In this document: one piece after another, positions 36,895 to 45,462 of the stretch
How positions within the stretch are numbered: the stretch's first letter is position 1
How the letters are laid out: each line of letters begins with the position of its first letter
The notes under the pieces: generated by a model
The model's input: only the letters and a program-made list of their open reading frames with translations
Told to the model about the DNA's origin: nothing
Databases searched by the model: none
Assembly: GCA_036733345.1 (NCBI GenBank)
Contig: DAINAR010000004.1
Location: forward strand, 58,902 to 122,901
DNA from: JAFGMQ01 sp036733345
Lineage (GTDB): Bacteria > Desulfobacterota > DSM-4660 > Desulfatiglandales > Desulfatiglandaceae
Reading direction: 5' to 3'
DNA: 64,000 nucleotides
Made by a program: the position numbers and the translations under genes

Positions 36895-37551
36895 ATGGAT
36901 AACAATAATGTTCACGGCGTTGACTGGGTAAATAAACCAACCGACCGGTTTGTTCTAAGATGGATAAAACGAACCCTTTCAGCAAGTATTACACCGCACC
37001 TCTGGAAATACGCATGGCTCCAGCCCTGGATGATCACCCTGGCTTCTGCAATTTCAGGAATTATTGCCGGTGTCATCTTTTCCCTTGGATGGGGGTTGCT
37101 CGCAGGTCTTATTGCTGGAATATCCCAGGTCCTTGACGGAGTGGACGGTCAGTTTGCAAGGTCAACATATAGTGTGACTCCAGCAGGAGCCCTGTTTGAT
37201 TCGGTGCTGGACCGTTTCTCCGACGGTGCAATGATGATAGGAATGGTTATTTATCTTGTGCGGCTTGATGACTTCGCACCGTTATGGATTATTATATTGC
37301 TCGGTGCATTTGCCTTCATGGGGAGCAATGCAGTAAGTTATTCCAGCTCAAGGGCAGAGGCCCTTGGGATTGATCCCGGGAAACCGACATTGGCGTGTAA
37401 AGGCACCCGTTCTTCAGTAATGATTGTGTGCGCCCTCGGAAGTGTATTCTGGCCTCCGCTTCCTTTTGCAGCCCTTGTCTATCTTGTCATACATCCAAAT
37501 AGCGTATTGATAATGAGACTGGTGCGTGCTTATCGCTCGGACAGAGTGTAA
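36895..37551 (+). CDS. CDP-alcohol phosphatidyltransferase
   Basis: A 218-residue inner-membrane enzyme with about six hydrophobic segments. The full CDP-alcohol phosphotransferase signature is present: D81xxD84G85xxA88R89, then G98xxxD102xxxD106, in ISQVLDGVDGQFAR and AGALFDSVLDRFSD. It moves a phospho-alcohol from a CDP-activated donor onto an alcohol acceptor. The sequence around SQVLDGVDG recalls the di-myo-inositol-phosphate-phosphate synthase branch more than PgsA or PssA. The ATG has AAGGTG 8 nt upstream; a start 39 nt earlier lacks a site. The next gene encodes a nucleotidyltransferase 13 nt later, so the pair may make and use one CDP-alcohol. Confidence 0.87.
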   Translation: MDNNNVHGVDWVNKPTDRFVLRWIKRTLSASITPHLWKYAWLQPWMITLASAISGIIAGVIFSLGWGLLAGLIAGISQVLDGVDGQFARSTYSVTPAGALFDSVLDRFSDGAMMIGMVIYLVRLDDFAPLWIIILLGAFAFMGSNAVSYSSSRAEALGIDPGKPTLACKGTRSSVMIVCALGSVFWPPLPFAALVYLVIHPNSVLIMRLVRAYRSDRV

Positions 37552-37564
37552 ACGGAGTATTAAA

Positions 37565-38128
37565 ATGATAAAGACAGGAGTTATCCACGGCCGGTTTCAG
37601 ATCCTTCACAATGATCATTTAAAATATCTCATGGCCGGAAAGGCCAGGTGCCGCCACCTTGTTGTCGGTATCACCAATCCTGACCCATCCTTGACCGGAG
37701 ATGACAGGTCGGACCCTAACAGAAGCCAGGGAATTTCAAATCCGCTGACCTATTATGAGCGGTATATAATGATAAGGGAGGCATTGAACGATGTCGGCCT
37801 TACTATGCATGAATATTCCATTGTTCCCTTTCCCATAAATTTCCCTGAACTATACCAATACTATGTACCCCTCGATGTAACCTTCTTTTTGACAATCTAC
37901 GATGACTGGGGGAGGAAGAAGCTGGAACTGTTTCATTCAATTGGGCTCAAGACCGACATCCTACGGGAAACATCCAGGAAGGAAAAAGGATTGAGCAGTG
38001 ATGCCATACGAAAAAGTATTGCTTCAGGAGGTGCCTGGAAGCACCTTGTACCGCCTAGCACATGCAGGCTTATACAGAAATGGCATATCCAGAAAAGACT
38101 GCGTGATCTGTATAAAAAATCTTATTAG
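37565..38128 (+). CDS. HxGH-superfamily nucleotidyltransferase (NadM-like)
   Basis: A 187-residue protein of the adenylyl/cytidylyltransferase family. The N-terminal site reads GVIHGRFQILHNDHLKYL, where HNDH (H15-H18) replaces the usual HxGH. The C-terminal motif is GLSSDAIRKSI, matching ISSTxIR. General resemblance is to nicotinamide-mononucleotide adenylyltransferase NadM. Direct coupling to a CDP-alcohol phosphatidyltransferase gene suggests it could instead activate a phospho-alcohol with CTP. The ATG is used because GGAG lies 8 nt upstream. Substrate unresolved. Confidence 0.75.
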   Translation: MIKTGVIHGRFQILHNDHLKYLMAGKARCRHLVVGITNPDPSLTGDDRSDPNRSQGISNPLTYYERYIMIREALNDVGLTMHEYSIVPFPINFPELYQYYVPLDVTFFLTIYDDWGRKKLELFHSIGLKTDILRETSRKEKGLSSDAIRKSIASGGAWKHLVPPSTCRLIQKWHIQKRLRDLYKKSY

Positions 38129-38324
38129 CATGCACAAAATCATCCGTGATCTTAAACTTGCCTTTGTATAGTATTTTAGTTAATATACTGATCATATTAA
38201 CCGGATTTATTTACAGGAAATCCTAACCCGATAAAATCTCTCACGCATGCAGGTTTCTTCGGGTTGACTGGTCTGTTCAAAACAATCCGCAAAGCTCTGA
38301 TATGAGGGTTTATTCAACAGTCTA

Positions 38325-38693
38325 ATGCCAAAAATTATTAAAAAAACAAAATCCAGATACTCTCTTCTTCTCTTCATACTATTTATAGCTCTATCCCTTA
38401 CCATTATATTCCAGCACATATATTTCACCACTAAAATTCACAGTCTAAAAGAGGCGCAGAACAAATCAGCACTTTCACAGTCCTCTCAGGAAAAGATAAG
38501 GGACTTTATCACTGCCGATATTGAACAGATAGTAAAAGATAAACACTTCAATTTCGGCAAATGGATTCCGACAAAGATAGAATTCTTGAATAATGAGCTC
38601 GTCTTAGTTGAGTATGAGGACGGGCACAACGCAGGTCACATAATCCTGAAAATAAAAACGGATGATAATTCCATAAGATATGAAATTTTTTAG
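38325..38693 (+). CDS. Small single-pass membrane protein, unknown
   Basis: A 122-residue protein. A basic N terminus (KIIKKTKSR) is followed by one hydrophobic segment (about residues 13-33) and then a charged extracytoplasmic part. That part has a short coiled coil (about 38-70) and a strand-rich end (IEFLNNELVLVEYEDG). I do not recognise the family. It stands between the nucleotidyltransferase gene (196-nt gap) and the ADP-ribosylglycohydrolase gene (94-nt gap), all on the plus strand. No strong Shine-Dalgarno is visible, so the start is uncertain. Confidence 0.6.
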   Translation: MPKIIKKTKSRYSLLLFILFIALSLTIIFQHIYFTTKIHSLKEAQNKSALSQSSQEKIRDFITADIEQIVKDKHFNFGKWIPTKIEFLNNELVLVEYEDGHNAGHIILKIKTDDNSIRYEIF

Positions 38694-38787
38694 AAGCAGC
38701 TTTTTAAACGCTGCCTAAATGCTATTTTCATTGCGGCTTTCATATAATATTGAACGTTTGGTATTATGCCGCTTCAGGTAACGAAAC

Positions 38788-39564
38788 ATGATCGGCTCCA
38801 TTGCAGGAGATATAATAGGCTCAGTTTACGAGCACTGTCCCATCAAGACTAAGGACTTCAAGTTGTTCAGCTCTCAATGTCGTTTTACCGATGATTCGGT
38901 GCTTACCATTGCGGTGGCAAAGGCTGTTTTGGAAGAGGACGATTACCGCAAATGGATCCGGGATATCGGACGGCGGTATCCCGGTGCCGGTTACGGTGGC
39001 TCATTCTCCGGCTGGCTGCAGTCCAGTAACCCCGGGCCTTACAACAGCTGGGGCAATGGCGCCGCAATGAGGGTCAGCCCTATTGGTTTTGCCTTTGATT
39101 CCTCTGAAGAGGTACTTGAAGAGGCAGCACGCACTGCGGTGATTTCGCATAATCATCCTGAAGGTGTTAAAGGTGCGAAAGCAACAGCACTTGCGGTTTT
39201 TATGGCCAGGACTACCCAGGATAAGTCTATTATAAGAAAAGAAATATGTGACCAGTTCAATTACAATCTGAACCGGACTGTGGAAGATATCAGGCCATCC
39301 TACAGTTTTGATGTTTCATGCCAGGGATCTGTTCCGGAGGCCATAATCGCTTTCCTTGACTCGGAATCTTATGAAGATGCGGTCCGAAATGCTGTCTCAC
39401 TTGGAGGCGACAGCGACACCCTGGCCTGCATATCAGGTGGAATAGCCCAGGCATATTATGGCGGGATCTCATCGTATATTCTTGAACAGGTAAAAGTCCG
39501 TCTGCCGGAGGAGCTATGGCAGATTACAGAGCGGTTTTGTCAAAAATACGGGATCGAGATCTGA
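38788..39564 (+). CDS. ADP-ribosylglycohydrolase family protein
   Basis: A 258-residue all-helical hydrolase of the DraG/ARH family. Metal-binding motifs are intact: GSIAGDIIGSVYE near the N terminus, FTDDS (T34-D35-D36) and GGDSDTLACISGGIAQAYYG near the C terminus. These enzymes remove ADP-ribose from proteins or small molecules using two Mg ions. No ADP-ribosyltransferase or dinitrogenase genes lie in the window, so the target is unknown. It is convergent with modC, 4 nt apart. Confidence 0.9.
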   Translation: MIGSIAGDIIGSVYEHCPIKTKDFKLFSSQCRFTDDSVLTIAVAKAVLEEDDYRKWIRDIGRRYPGAGYGGSFSGWLQSSNPGPYNSWGNGAAMRVSPIGFAFDSSEEVLEEAARTAVISHNHPEGVKGAKATALAVFMARTTQDKSIIRKEICDQFNYNLNRTVEDIRPSYSFDVSCQGSVPEAIIAFLDSESYEDAVRNAVSLGGDSDTLACISGGIAQAYYGGISSYILEQVKVRLPEELWQITERFCQKYGIEI

Positions 39565-39568
39565 TTGT

Positions 39569-40606
39569 TTAAACACCCCGTAAAGCCCGCAGTTTAAGGA
39601 TTCCATGTATATGGTCTCCCTGATTTAGGCCCATCGCATTCAGGTGATCCTGATTGAGTTCCACATAAAGGTGCTCCCTTTCTACCTCAACAGTTACGCG
39701 TGCTATCTCGTCTTTTTTCCTGATTTCACTGACAATGCCAGAAAACCTGTTTATGGGTGGGCCGGGTGGCGGAAGTGGCGAAATAAATACCTCATGCGGC
39801 AGAATAGCCAAATTCTTAAATTCGCGGTCTTCGTCCGGGACCACGATTTTCAAACCGGCCCATTTAACCTCCACCAGTCCATTTTCCAGACAGACCTGAT
39901 CGCTGCATGGCAGCAGATTAGGATTTTCCAGAAAAATGCTCTCCCCCTTTCGGCTTAACCATATTTCTTCGGGACGGGCTATCTGTTCCAGATGTCCATC
40001 CTGCAAAACTGCAATGCGGTCTCCCAGTTCCTGTGCTTCATGCAGGTTGTGTGTAACAAAAAGCGTACTCAGGGCAAGCCTCCTCTGCGACCTTTTGAAT
40101 TCCTGACGCAAATACCTGGCAGTACGAAAATCCAGGCTGGCAAAAGGCTCGTCCAGCAGAAGTATTTTCGGCCGGCAGACAACTGCCCGGGCCAGGGCTG
40201 CCCTTTGCCTTTCTCCGCCGCTTAACTCATCAGGCAGGCGGTCGCCCAGGCCATCAATCCGGAAAAGGTTCAACATTTCTTCAGCATGGGACTCTTTTTC
40301 CTGGCGGGTCATATGCAGTCGCTTCATGGCCAGCAGCAGATTCTTTTTCACGGTCAAGTGCGGAAACAGGAGCAGGTCCTGGAAAACATAGCCAACCCGC
40401 CGTTTATAGGGCGGGAGGCGATCAGATGGTTTACCGTCAAACATAACACATCCCTTATACGGAACAAGTCCTGCCAGGACGTTCAGCAGTGTTGTCTTGC
40501 CTGAACCTGAAGGACCCACCACAACCAGAAGTTCACCCTTGTCAATTTCCAGATCAATTTCTTTCAGAATATAGTTGCTGATTTTATTCATGCTTATCGC
40601 CGTCAT
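39569..40606 (-). CDS. modC: Molybdate-type ABC transporter ATPase
   Basis: A 345-residue ABC ATPase. Walker A is GPSGSGKTT, the signature is LSGGERQR, Walker B is ILLLDEPFASLD, the switch His is in VTHNLHEA. A C-terminal TOBE/MOP-like domain (about residues 280-345) may bind oxyanion as a regulatory site. An open frame continues 96 nt upstream inside modB, but the ATG used here follows GGAGG and lies just past the modB stop. With modB and modA it forms a high-affinity molybdate or tungstate importer. Molybdenum supply fits an organism that also carries FdhD. Confidence 0.85.
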   Translation of the reverse strand: MTAISMNKISNYILKEIDLEIDKGELLVVVGPSGSGKTTLLNVLAGLVPYKGCVMFDGKPSDRLPPYKRRVGYVFQDLLLFPHLTVKKNLLLAMKRLHMTRQEKESHAEEMLNLFRIDGLGDRLPDELSGGERQRAALARAVVCRPKILLLDEPFASLDFRTARYLRQEFKRSQRRLALSTLFVTHNLHEAQELGDRIAVLQDGHLEQIARPEEIWLSRKGESIFLENPNLLPCSDQVCLENGLVEVKWAGLKIVVPDEDREFKNLAILPHEVFISPLPPPGPPINRFSGIVSEIRKKDEIARVTVEVEREHLYVELNQDHLNAMGLNQGDHIHGILKLRALRGV

Positions 40607-40608
40607 AA

Positions 40609-41400
40609 TCAGACACCTCCATACGGAACTCTGCTCCTGCGATTGCGACCGACCCACTTCAGGGCCATCAGCAGAACGAAACCGGCAAAAAGCAGCAGCC
40701 ATGAACAGGCAAGTGCCAGTCCGAGTTCACCGCTGCTTATGTTCAGATAAACCGATATGGGAAGTGTAGCTGTCTTGAATCTGGTAGCCCCTGCAATCAT
40801 AAGTGTAGCCCCGAATTCCCCCAGAGCCCGCGCCCAGGCCAGAATTGTCCCGGAAAAAAGGCCCTGTCGGGCCATTGGAAGTGTAACCTGGAAAAAAACC
40901 TGAAACGGAGATAAACCCAGTGTCTGCCCGGCCAGCTCATACCTGCGGTCAACTGCTTCAAACGCGGCCCTGCAGGACCGTGTCAAAATGGGCGCGGCTA
41001 TAAAGGTCTGTGCCGCAACCGCACCCCAGGGTGTAAATACCAGGCGGAGTCCAAGGTCGGCCAATGCCCCGCCCAGCCATTGCTCTCCGAACAGGAACAG
41101 CAGTCCTACGCCGGCTACCAGAGGTGTCATAACGAGGGGTATATCGAGCAGGATATCGACGGTTGCCTTGCCGAAAAAGTTATGCCTCGCCATCAGGTAG
41201 GCCGAAGGAACCCCAAGAAGGATTGCTATTAAAACGGCCAGCAGAGATGTAGTAAGGCTCAGTCGCAAAGCGAACATGATTTCAGCCGATGAAAACGCCT
41301 GGTAAATTTCATCCGGAGACACATGAAAAAAAAGTGCAGCCAGCACCGCGGTCATAAAAAGGGTGATCAGAACCAGGGGGAAGAAAAAAATGCGGTCCAT
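40609..41400 (-). CDS. modB: Molybdate-type ABC transporter permease
   Basis: A 263-residue permease of the ModB/CysT family with about five or six membrane helices. It has the family sequence LGVPSAYLMARHNFFGKATV and the EAA loop ELAGQTLGLSPFQVFFQVTL. EFGATLMIAGATRFKTATL is typical of molybdate permeases. It forms the channel for the oxyanion delivered by ModA. It lies 8 nt after modA and ends just before modC. Confidence 0.88.
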   Translation of the reverse strand: MDRIFFFPLVLITLFMTAVLAALFFHVSPDEIYQAFSSAEIMFALRLSLTTSLLAVLIAILLGVPSAYLMARHNFFGKATVDILLDIPLVMTPLVAGVGLLFLFGEQWLGGALADLGLRLVFTPWGAVAAQTFIAAPILTRSCRAAFEAVDRRYELAGQTLGLSPFQVFFQVTLPMARQGLFSGTILAWARALGEFGATLMIAGATRFKTATLPISVYLNISSGELGLALACSWLLLFAGFVLLMALKWVGRNRRSRVPYGGV

Positions 41401-41408
41401 GGATATCC

Positions 41409-42158
41409 TTAATTTTTCAGAGGCAGAAAGCCGAAACTTATAAATATCTTGATTGCCTCGGAAGAAGACATATAATCCCGGAGGGCAGCAGCTGCCTTCA
41501 GGTCGGAAGAAGTATTAAGCACTGCCGCGGCAACTGTCTCAGCCTCAAAATAACTGTCCGGAATCGGGATCATGTCCATCCGGTTTCTTAACTGAAATGC
41601 ATCAGTCCGGCCTACAATTGAGGCGTCAACATCCCCTTGGGCCACATACAGGGCAAGTTGTTTTACTGTTGCCCCATATACTATTACATTGGCCAGGACA
41701 TCTTCTTTCAGTCCTGAACGCTCCAGTATCTTCATAGCCGTCTTTCCGAAAGCCATGGCTTTTGGGTCACCCAGGGCCAGCCGGACTCCGGGTTTGGCCA
41801 GATCTTCAAATCTTGTTATTTCAGAGGCCTTTGACTTATTTACCGCTATGACCGGGGTATGTGCCACCACCGGACGCCAGCTGTGAATTTTTCCTTTTTT
41901 CTGGAGCTTTTCAATATAAAAAAAAGACCCCGGCATGAACAGATCACCCTGACCCGATGCCTCAATTCGGGCCAGAAGGCGGCCGCTTCCGTCATAATCA
42001 ACAACTACGCTGTGACCGGTCTTTCTCTGGAATTCTTCAATTAACCGGTCTACGGGTTGTCTGAGGCCTGCGCCGGCAAAAAAATGAAGTTCTGATGCCG
42101 ATACCGATGTTAAAAAGAGCAAACTAAAAGACAGACCAAATAGAATAATGCGTTTCAT
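41409..42158 (-). CDS. modA: Molybdate-type periplasmic binding protein
   Basis: A 249-residue binding protein. A signal peptide (about 1-21) is followed by the ModA start ELHFFAGAGLRQPVDRLIEEF and by VDYDGSGRLLARIEASGQGDLFMPG. Serine and backbone groups in these loops would bind molybdate or tungstate, and the two cannot be separated by eye. The ATG is preferred over a TTG two codons upstream because GGAG is 8 nt ahead of it. It follows the DUF364 gene on the same strand by 91 nt. Confidence 0.87.
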   Translation of the reverse strand: MKRIILFGLSFSLLFLTSVSASELHFFAGAGLRQPVDRLIEEFQRKTGHSVVVDYDGSGRLLARIEASGQGDLFMPGSFFYIEKLQKKGKIHSWRPVVAHTPVIAVNKSKASEITRFEDLAKPGVRLALGDPKAMAFGKTAMKILERSGLKEDVLANVIVYGATVKQLALYVAQGDVDASIVGRTDAFQLRNRMDMIPIPDSYFEAETVAAAVLNTSSDLKAAAALRDYMSSSEAIKIFISFGFLPLKN

Positions 42159-42249
42159 CAACAAATCTCCTTTGTGTTTTTTCCAAACAGCTCATGTTTA
42201 CAGCTTGAAATAAATTCGAATGATTTCGCGGAAAACGTGAAAGACAACT

Positions 42250-42975
42250 TTATTCAGATCTGGCACAGAACCGTTCCCAGCCCATCAGGTATGCAGGGCC
42301 GGCGATTGTTGTGCCGTAGAAGATTACCGGTTTTTTGCCGAGGAACCTGCCTATGGTATCATTGGTCAGAGTCGTCCCCGTGACAAGCAGCAGATCAGCC
42401 CAATCCACAACCTCATCTGTAGCCTCAGGCCCTTCCACAGTTACCCCGAACTTTTCCCTGCCGATATTGTCCTGATCCATGTCCAGGAGACGAAAAGCAA
42501 AAGCAGCGGCCAGCGCTTCTGCTATGGGAGGCTGAAAACCGACCTGTGAGACCTTAACATTGCCGAAACGTTCCATTATGTATGCACTCATCTCTTCTGC
42601 GCATTCCTTCGGCCCCTTGTCGCGGCAATGGACAGTGCCCTTTATAAGATTGAGATACCTTAGTACCGCGTTCAGTGATGCCAGAAATATTGCACGGCGA
42701 AAGTTGTTTTCAACAGGCATGCTGAAAATTTCATCCAGAGTGCCTTCAAAATCTCCAAAACGATCGGTGAATGCCTGGCCCAGTGCCCCATGAAAATCGG
42801 CCTGCATCAGGCGCTCCTTTCCCTTTTGAAGGGGGAAATCATCACCTTCGGGGTTGCCGATAGCCTCCTCCGTGGTCAAAGTCCGTGCTTTGATTATTAC
42901 CTTTTCGCCCAGGAGATTGTTTTTCATGCAGAGTTGCAATATTCTGTCTTTCAGGTCATCATAGATTGTGCTCAT
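42250..42975 (-). CDS. DUF364 putative metal-chelation protein
   Basis: A 241-residue cytoplasmic protein of the DUF364 family, whose structures show a Rossmann-like domain proposed to bind heavy metal or a metal ligand. It displays an N-terminal helical part and the C-terminal GKKPVIFYGTTIAGPAYLMG loop. VTGTTLTNDTIGRFL marks the ligand-binding turn. It precedes modABC in the same direction, and DUF364 genes often accompany metal or molybdate transporters. A role in handling the imported oxyanion or a corrinoid-like ligand is inference. Confidence 0.82.
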   Translation of the reverse strand: MSTIYDDLKDRILQLCMKNNLLGEKVIIKARTLTTEEAIGNPEGDDFPLQKGKERLMQADFHGALGQAFTDRFGDFEGTLDEIFSMPVENNFRRAIFLASLNAVLRYLNLIKGTVHCRDKGPKECAEEMSAYIMERFGNVKVSQVGFQPPIAEALAAAFAFRLLDMDQDNIGREKFGVTVEGPEATDEVVDWADLLLVTGTTLTNDTIGRFLGKKPVIFYGTTIAGPAYLMGWERFCARSE

Positions 42976-43344
42976 TTATAAAGCCCTTTCTGTTTAAACT
43001 TCTAAGTTCTATCTTATCAATTACAGTTTATCACAAGTTGGTTTATAACGTAAAAGCAGTAACACTTTGAATTAAAGAGCTTTTCAAAGCATCATTTTAT
43101 ATGCTATTCCAATTTAGAATATTCCAATCTGCATGTAAAGATAAAAATTCATAAGCAAAGATTTTTATGGCTTTATTGAAAAATCGGCAAATTACTTTTT
43201 GTAGAAAATGAAATGCTTTTAAAGATGGAAAACATATACAATTCATCAGCATATAAAACTAAACCACCCTCGTCTATAAGACGAGGGGTTTCAACCATCC
43301 CAGAAAAAGAAACTAAATTCCCCTATCGGGCTGGTTGCCTGCGT
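42976..43344. other. A/T-rich intergenic stretch with one hairpin
   Basis: It lies between the 3' end of the C39-like gene and the start of the DUF364 gene. It is rich in A+T up to about 43250 and carries the palindrome at 43267-43287. I saw no clear promoter or ModE-type operator and no coding sequence. Confidence 0.5.
43267..43294. repeat. Solitary IS200/IS605-like terminal hairpin
   Basis: CCCTCGTCT and AGACGAGGG form a perfect 9-bp stem with a 3-nt loop, followed by GTTTCAA. A compact hairpin followed within a few nt by TCAA resembles the right end of IS200/IS605-family elements. No transposase is near, so this would be a relic or a REP-like unit. Confidence 0.4.
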
Positions 43345-43881
43345 TTAATCCATATGCTTCGGTATTCTTTCAACTGGTTCCATGCCAAGCAGAACCATGC
43401 CGAATTGCTCGTACTTCCGGTTATGCTCCAGATCAATATCGTGCCAGCGCGCCATAAATTCGTATTCCCTGAGCCAGGTATGGTGAAATGATGCAGGATC
43501 TTCGAAAAGCAGCACACCCTTCGAATAACCGATTACAACTGCATAGTGTCCATCTTCGTAGTTGTTACGCCAGTCTTTCAGGGTCATGTATCTGTCTGAC
43601 CATGCCTGCAGCAAAACAATCACCGGATTTCCCTCATGAATACGGTTCTTCAGTTCCTTAATCGACCAGTACTCCTTTGCCTGCACACTGAATCCTTTAT
43701 TCACGGCAACTGAAACCATTTTGTCCACGCGGGTGCCGTCCTTACCCGTCCCAAGCTCCCTTATCAATTCGTCTTCCCTGATATCAATACCATAGTATGC
43801 CATGACCGTCTGCAGGGCCTTGGCTCCACAGTCATATTCAAAAGTCTGTCTGCCAGAATGCATATTCAGCATGATGCTCAT
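43345..43881 (-). CDS. C39-like cysteine peptidase
   Basis: A 178-residue papain-like protein of the peptidase C39 superfamily. The triad is C18 in YDCGAKALQTVM, H112 in DGHYAVVIGYSKG and D128 in LFEDPAS. C39 domains usually cut double-glycine leader peptides at ABC exporters. This one is stand-alone with no transporter domain or signal peptide, so its substrate is unknown. It starts 9 nt after GGAGG and lies 5 nt behind the N-formylglutamate amidohydrolase-like gene, forming a two-gene unit. Confidence 0.82.
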   Translation of the reverse strand: MSIMLNMHSGRQTFEYDCGAKALQTVMAYYGIDIREDELIRELGTGKDGTRVDKMVSVAVNKGFSVQAKEYWSIKELKNRIHEGNPVIVLLQAWSDRYMTLKDWRNNYEDGHYAVVIGYSKGVLLFEDPASFHHTWLREYEFMARWHDIDLEHNRKYEQFGMVLLGMEPVERIPKHMD

Positions 43882-43886
43882 ACAAT

Positions 43887-44666
43887 CTATCCTCCTATTC
43901 CTCGCACCTTGTAATACATGGCATGAATGGATTCTGCGAAGACCCGCCGCAATCTGTTAACAGCCTCCACATTGAGAGTTCGATCCGGATTCCTGTAAAG
44001 CCGTTCGTTGGTTTCCTGGATGATTGCCGGGACTCTCCTGCCAGTGCGACCCATTGTATTTATGGAATGTTCAGTGCATACGTGACCGTAAACATTGAAA
44101 TACTCGGAGCTGTTTACTGTTACCTTTACTTCCGGCAGTCTCTTTTTGAGTTCTGCCGCATAGGTTTCGACGTAGATATCAGGAGAAAAATATCTTGGCT
44201 TTTCGTCAAGGCCGGAGTGCTGAAAATTCATAAGGTCAATCTGGTTATCTGCGACACCTCGAGCAGTTACCGTAGAATGTCCGTCCAGCATAAACTCTAC
44301 TCCGGATTCGATACAATCTTCTATATTTTTATGGAAGGTATTAAGATAATTCCGGGCGAGCAGTTTTCGAAGCCTGATGTCAGGCTCCATGTGCAACCTG
44401 TAAACTGATTCCCCGTTGATATCCTTCAAAGGCACACAGTCTTCCAGTATTTCAGGATGCCGGTTTGCTTCAATAATAAGGCTGCAGAAGGGAAAGACTA
44501 AATGTTGATTATTAAGCAGATCGCGGAAATCATAGAGCCAGTTCGTGTACCAGTCGATATTCCGGACAAGTTCAGGGAACCGCCCTGAAAGGCTCTCCAG
44601 CGGGATCTCACCGGGAACCAGAATGCCGCTGTGAGGTATGACAACAATCAACTCCTTCAATTCCAT
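43887..44666 (-). CDS. N-formylglutamate amidohydrolase-like protein
   Basis: A 259-residue zinc-peptidase-like protein of the FGase family. It shows the N-terminal VIPHSGILVPGEIP motif, the central DGHSTVTARGVADNQIDLM and EANRHPE. True FGase releases glutamate from N-formylglutamate in histidine degradation, but no hut genes are present here. The partner is a C39-like peptidase gene, so an amide-bond chemistry in a peptide pathway is possible. The ATG follows GGAGG with 7 nt spacing; a TTG one codon upstream is less likely. Confidence 0.78.
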   Translation of the reverse strand: MELKELIVVIPHSGILVPGEIPLESLSGRFPELVRNIDWYTNWLYDFRDLLNNQHLVFPFCSLIIEANRHPEILEDCVPLKDINGESVYRLHMEPDIRLRKLLARNYLNTFHKNIEDCIESGVEFMLDGHSTVTARGVADNQIDLMNFQHSGLDEKPRYFSPDIYVETYAAELKKRLPEVKVTVNSSEYFNVYGHVCTEHSINTMGRTGRRVPAIIQETNERLYRNPDRTLNVEAVNRLRRVFAESIHAMYYKVRGIGG

Positions 44667-44708
44667 CAAAAATCCTCCTGCTAAAAAGGATTATATAACA
44701 GAATTATA

Positions 44709-45419
44709 TTAAACAATATCAGAAAATTTATATCCCACTCCCCGTACAGTCAGTATATACCGGGGATTGGATGCATCCTTTTCAAGCTGGGATCTGAGGC
44801 GCTTTATATGGACATCAACTGTCCTTTGTTCCACAAACGCATCATTACCCCAGACATTATCTAGTATCTGGTCCCTCGTATAAACCCTGCCGGGCCGTTT
44901 TGTAAGGAAAGAAAGGATCCTGAATTCAGTTGGACTCAGGTCAACATTGATACCGTCAATGGACACGATATGGGAAGCAAAATCAATCAGGAGCCCTTTA
45001 AATCCAAATGTCTCTTTCTGTTCCTGCTCTTTTGCAGTCTGGAAACGCCTGAGGACAGCCCGCACTCTGGCGAGCAGTTCTCTCACACTGAAAGGCTTGG
45101 TAATATAGTCATCCGCCCCCATTTCCAGGCCCAGTATCTTATCGAACTCATCATTTTTTGCAGTTACCATAATAATCGGAAGAGACGATATATCAGGGTT
45201 TTTACGAATCAGTTTGCACACCTCCATACCCTGAATTCCCGGAAGCATCAGATCAAGAATAACCAGATCCGGTTTTTGTGACTGAACAAGCCTTAAAGCG
45301 GATTCACCATTATAGGCCTTAAGTGTTTCAAACCCCTCTTTCTCGAGGTTATAGGAAATAAGGTCTACGAGATCCTTTTCATCATCCACAACCAGTATGC
45401 GGGCAGTCATCTTTTCCAT
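44709..45419 (-). CDS. phoB: Phosphate response regulator PhoB
   Basis: A 236-residue OmpR/PhoB-type regulator. The receiver (about 7-125) has the acidic pair VVDDE, phospho-Asp D56 in VILDLMLPG and Lys in ITKPF. The winged-helix domain (about 135-232) has DLSPTEFRILSFL and VDVHIKRLRSQLEKD. Phosphorylated by PhoR when phosphate is scarce, it binds Pho boxes, two of which lie before pstS. It is the last gene of the pst-pho locus. Confidence 0.93.
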   Translation of the reverse strand: MEKMTARILVVDDEKDLVDLISYNLEKEGFETLKAYNGESALRLVQSQKPDLVILDLMLPGIQGMEVCKLIRKNPDISSLPIIMVTAKNDEFDKILGLEMGADDYITKPFSVRELLARVRAVLRRFQTAKEQEQKETFGFKGLLIDFASHIVSIDGINVDLSPTEFRILSFLTKRPGRVYTRDQILDNVWGNDAFVEQRTVDVHIKRLRSQLEKDASNPRYILTVRGVGYKFSDIV

Positions 45420-45462
45420 TTTTCTCTTTCAAACATCTCGGGGGATCTTACAGGGGATCGCA

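Noticed and set aside
43020..43060. ModE-type operator upstream of the DUF364-modABC genes
   Set aside because: A GTTATA-like half-site is present but no matching second half-site at the required spacing.
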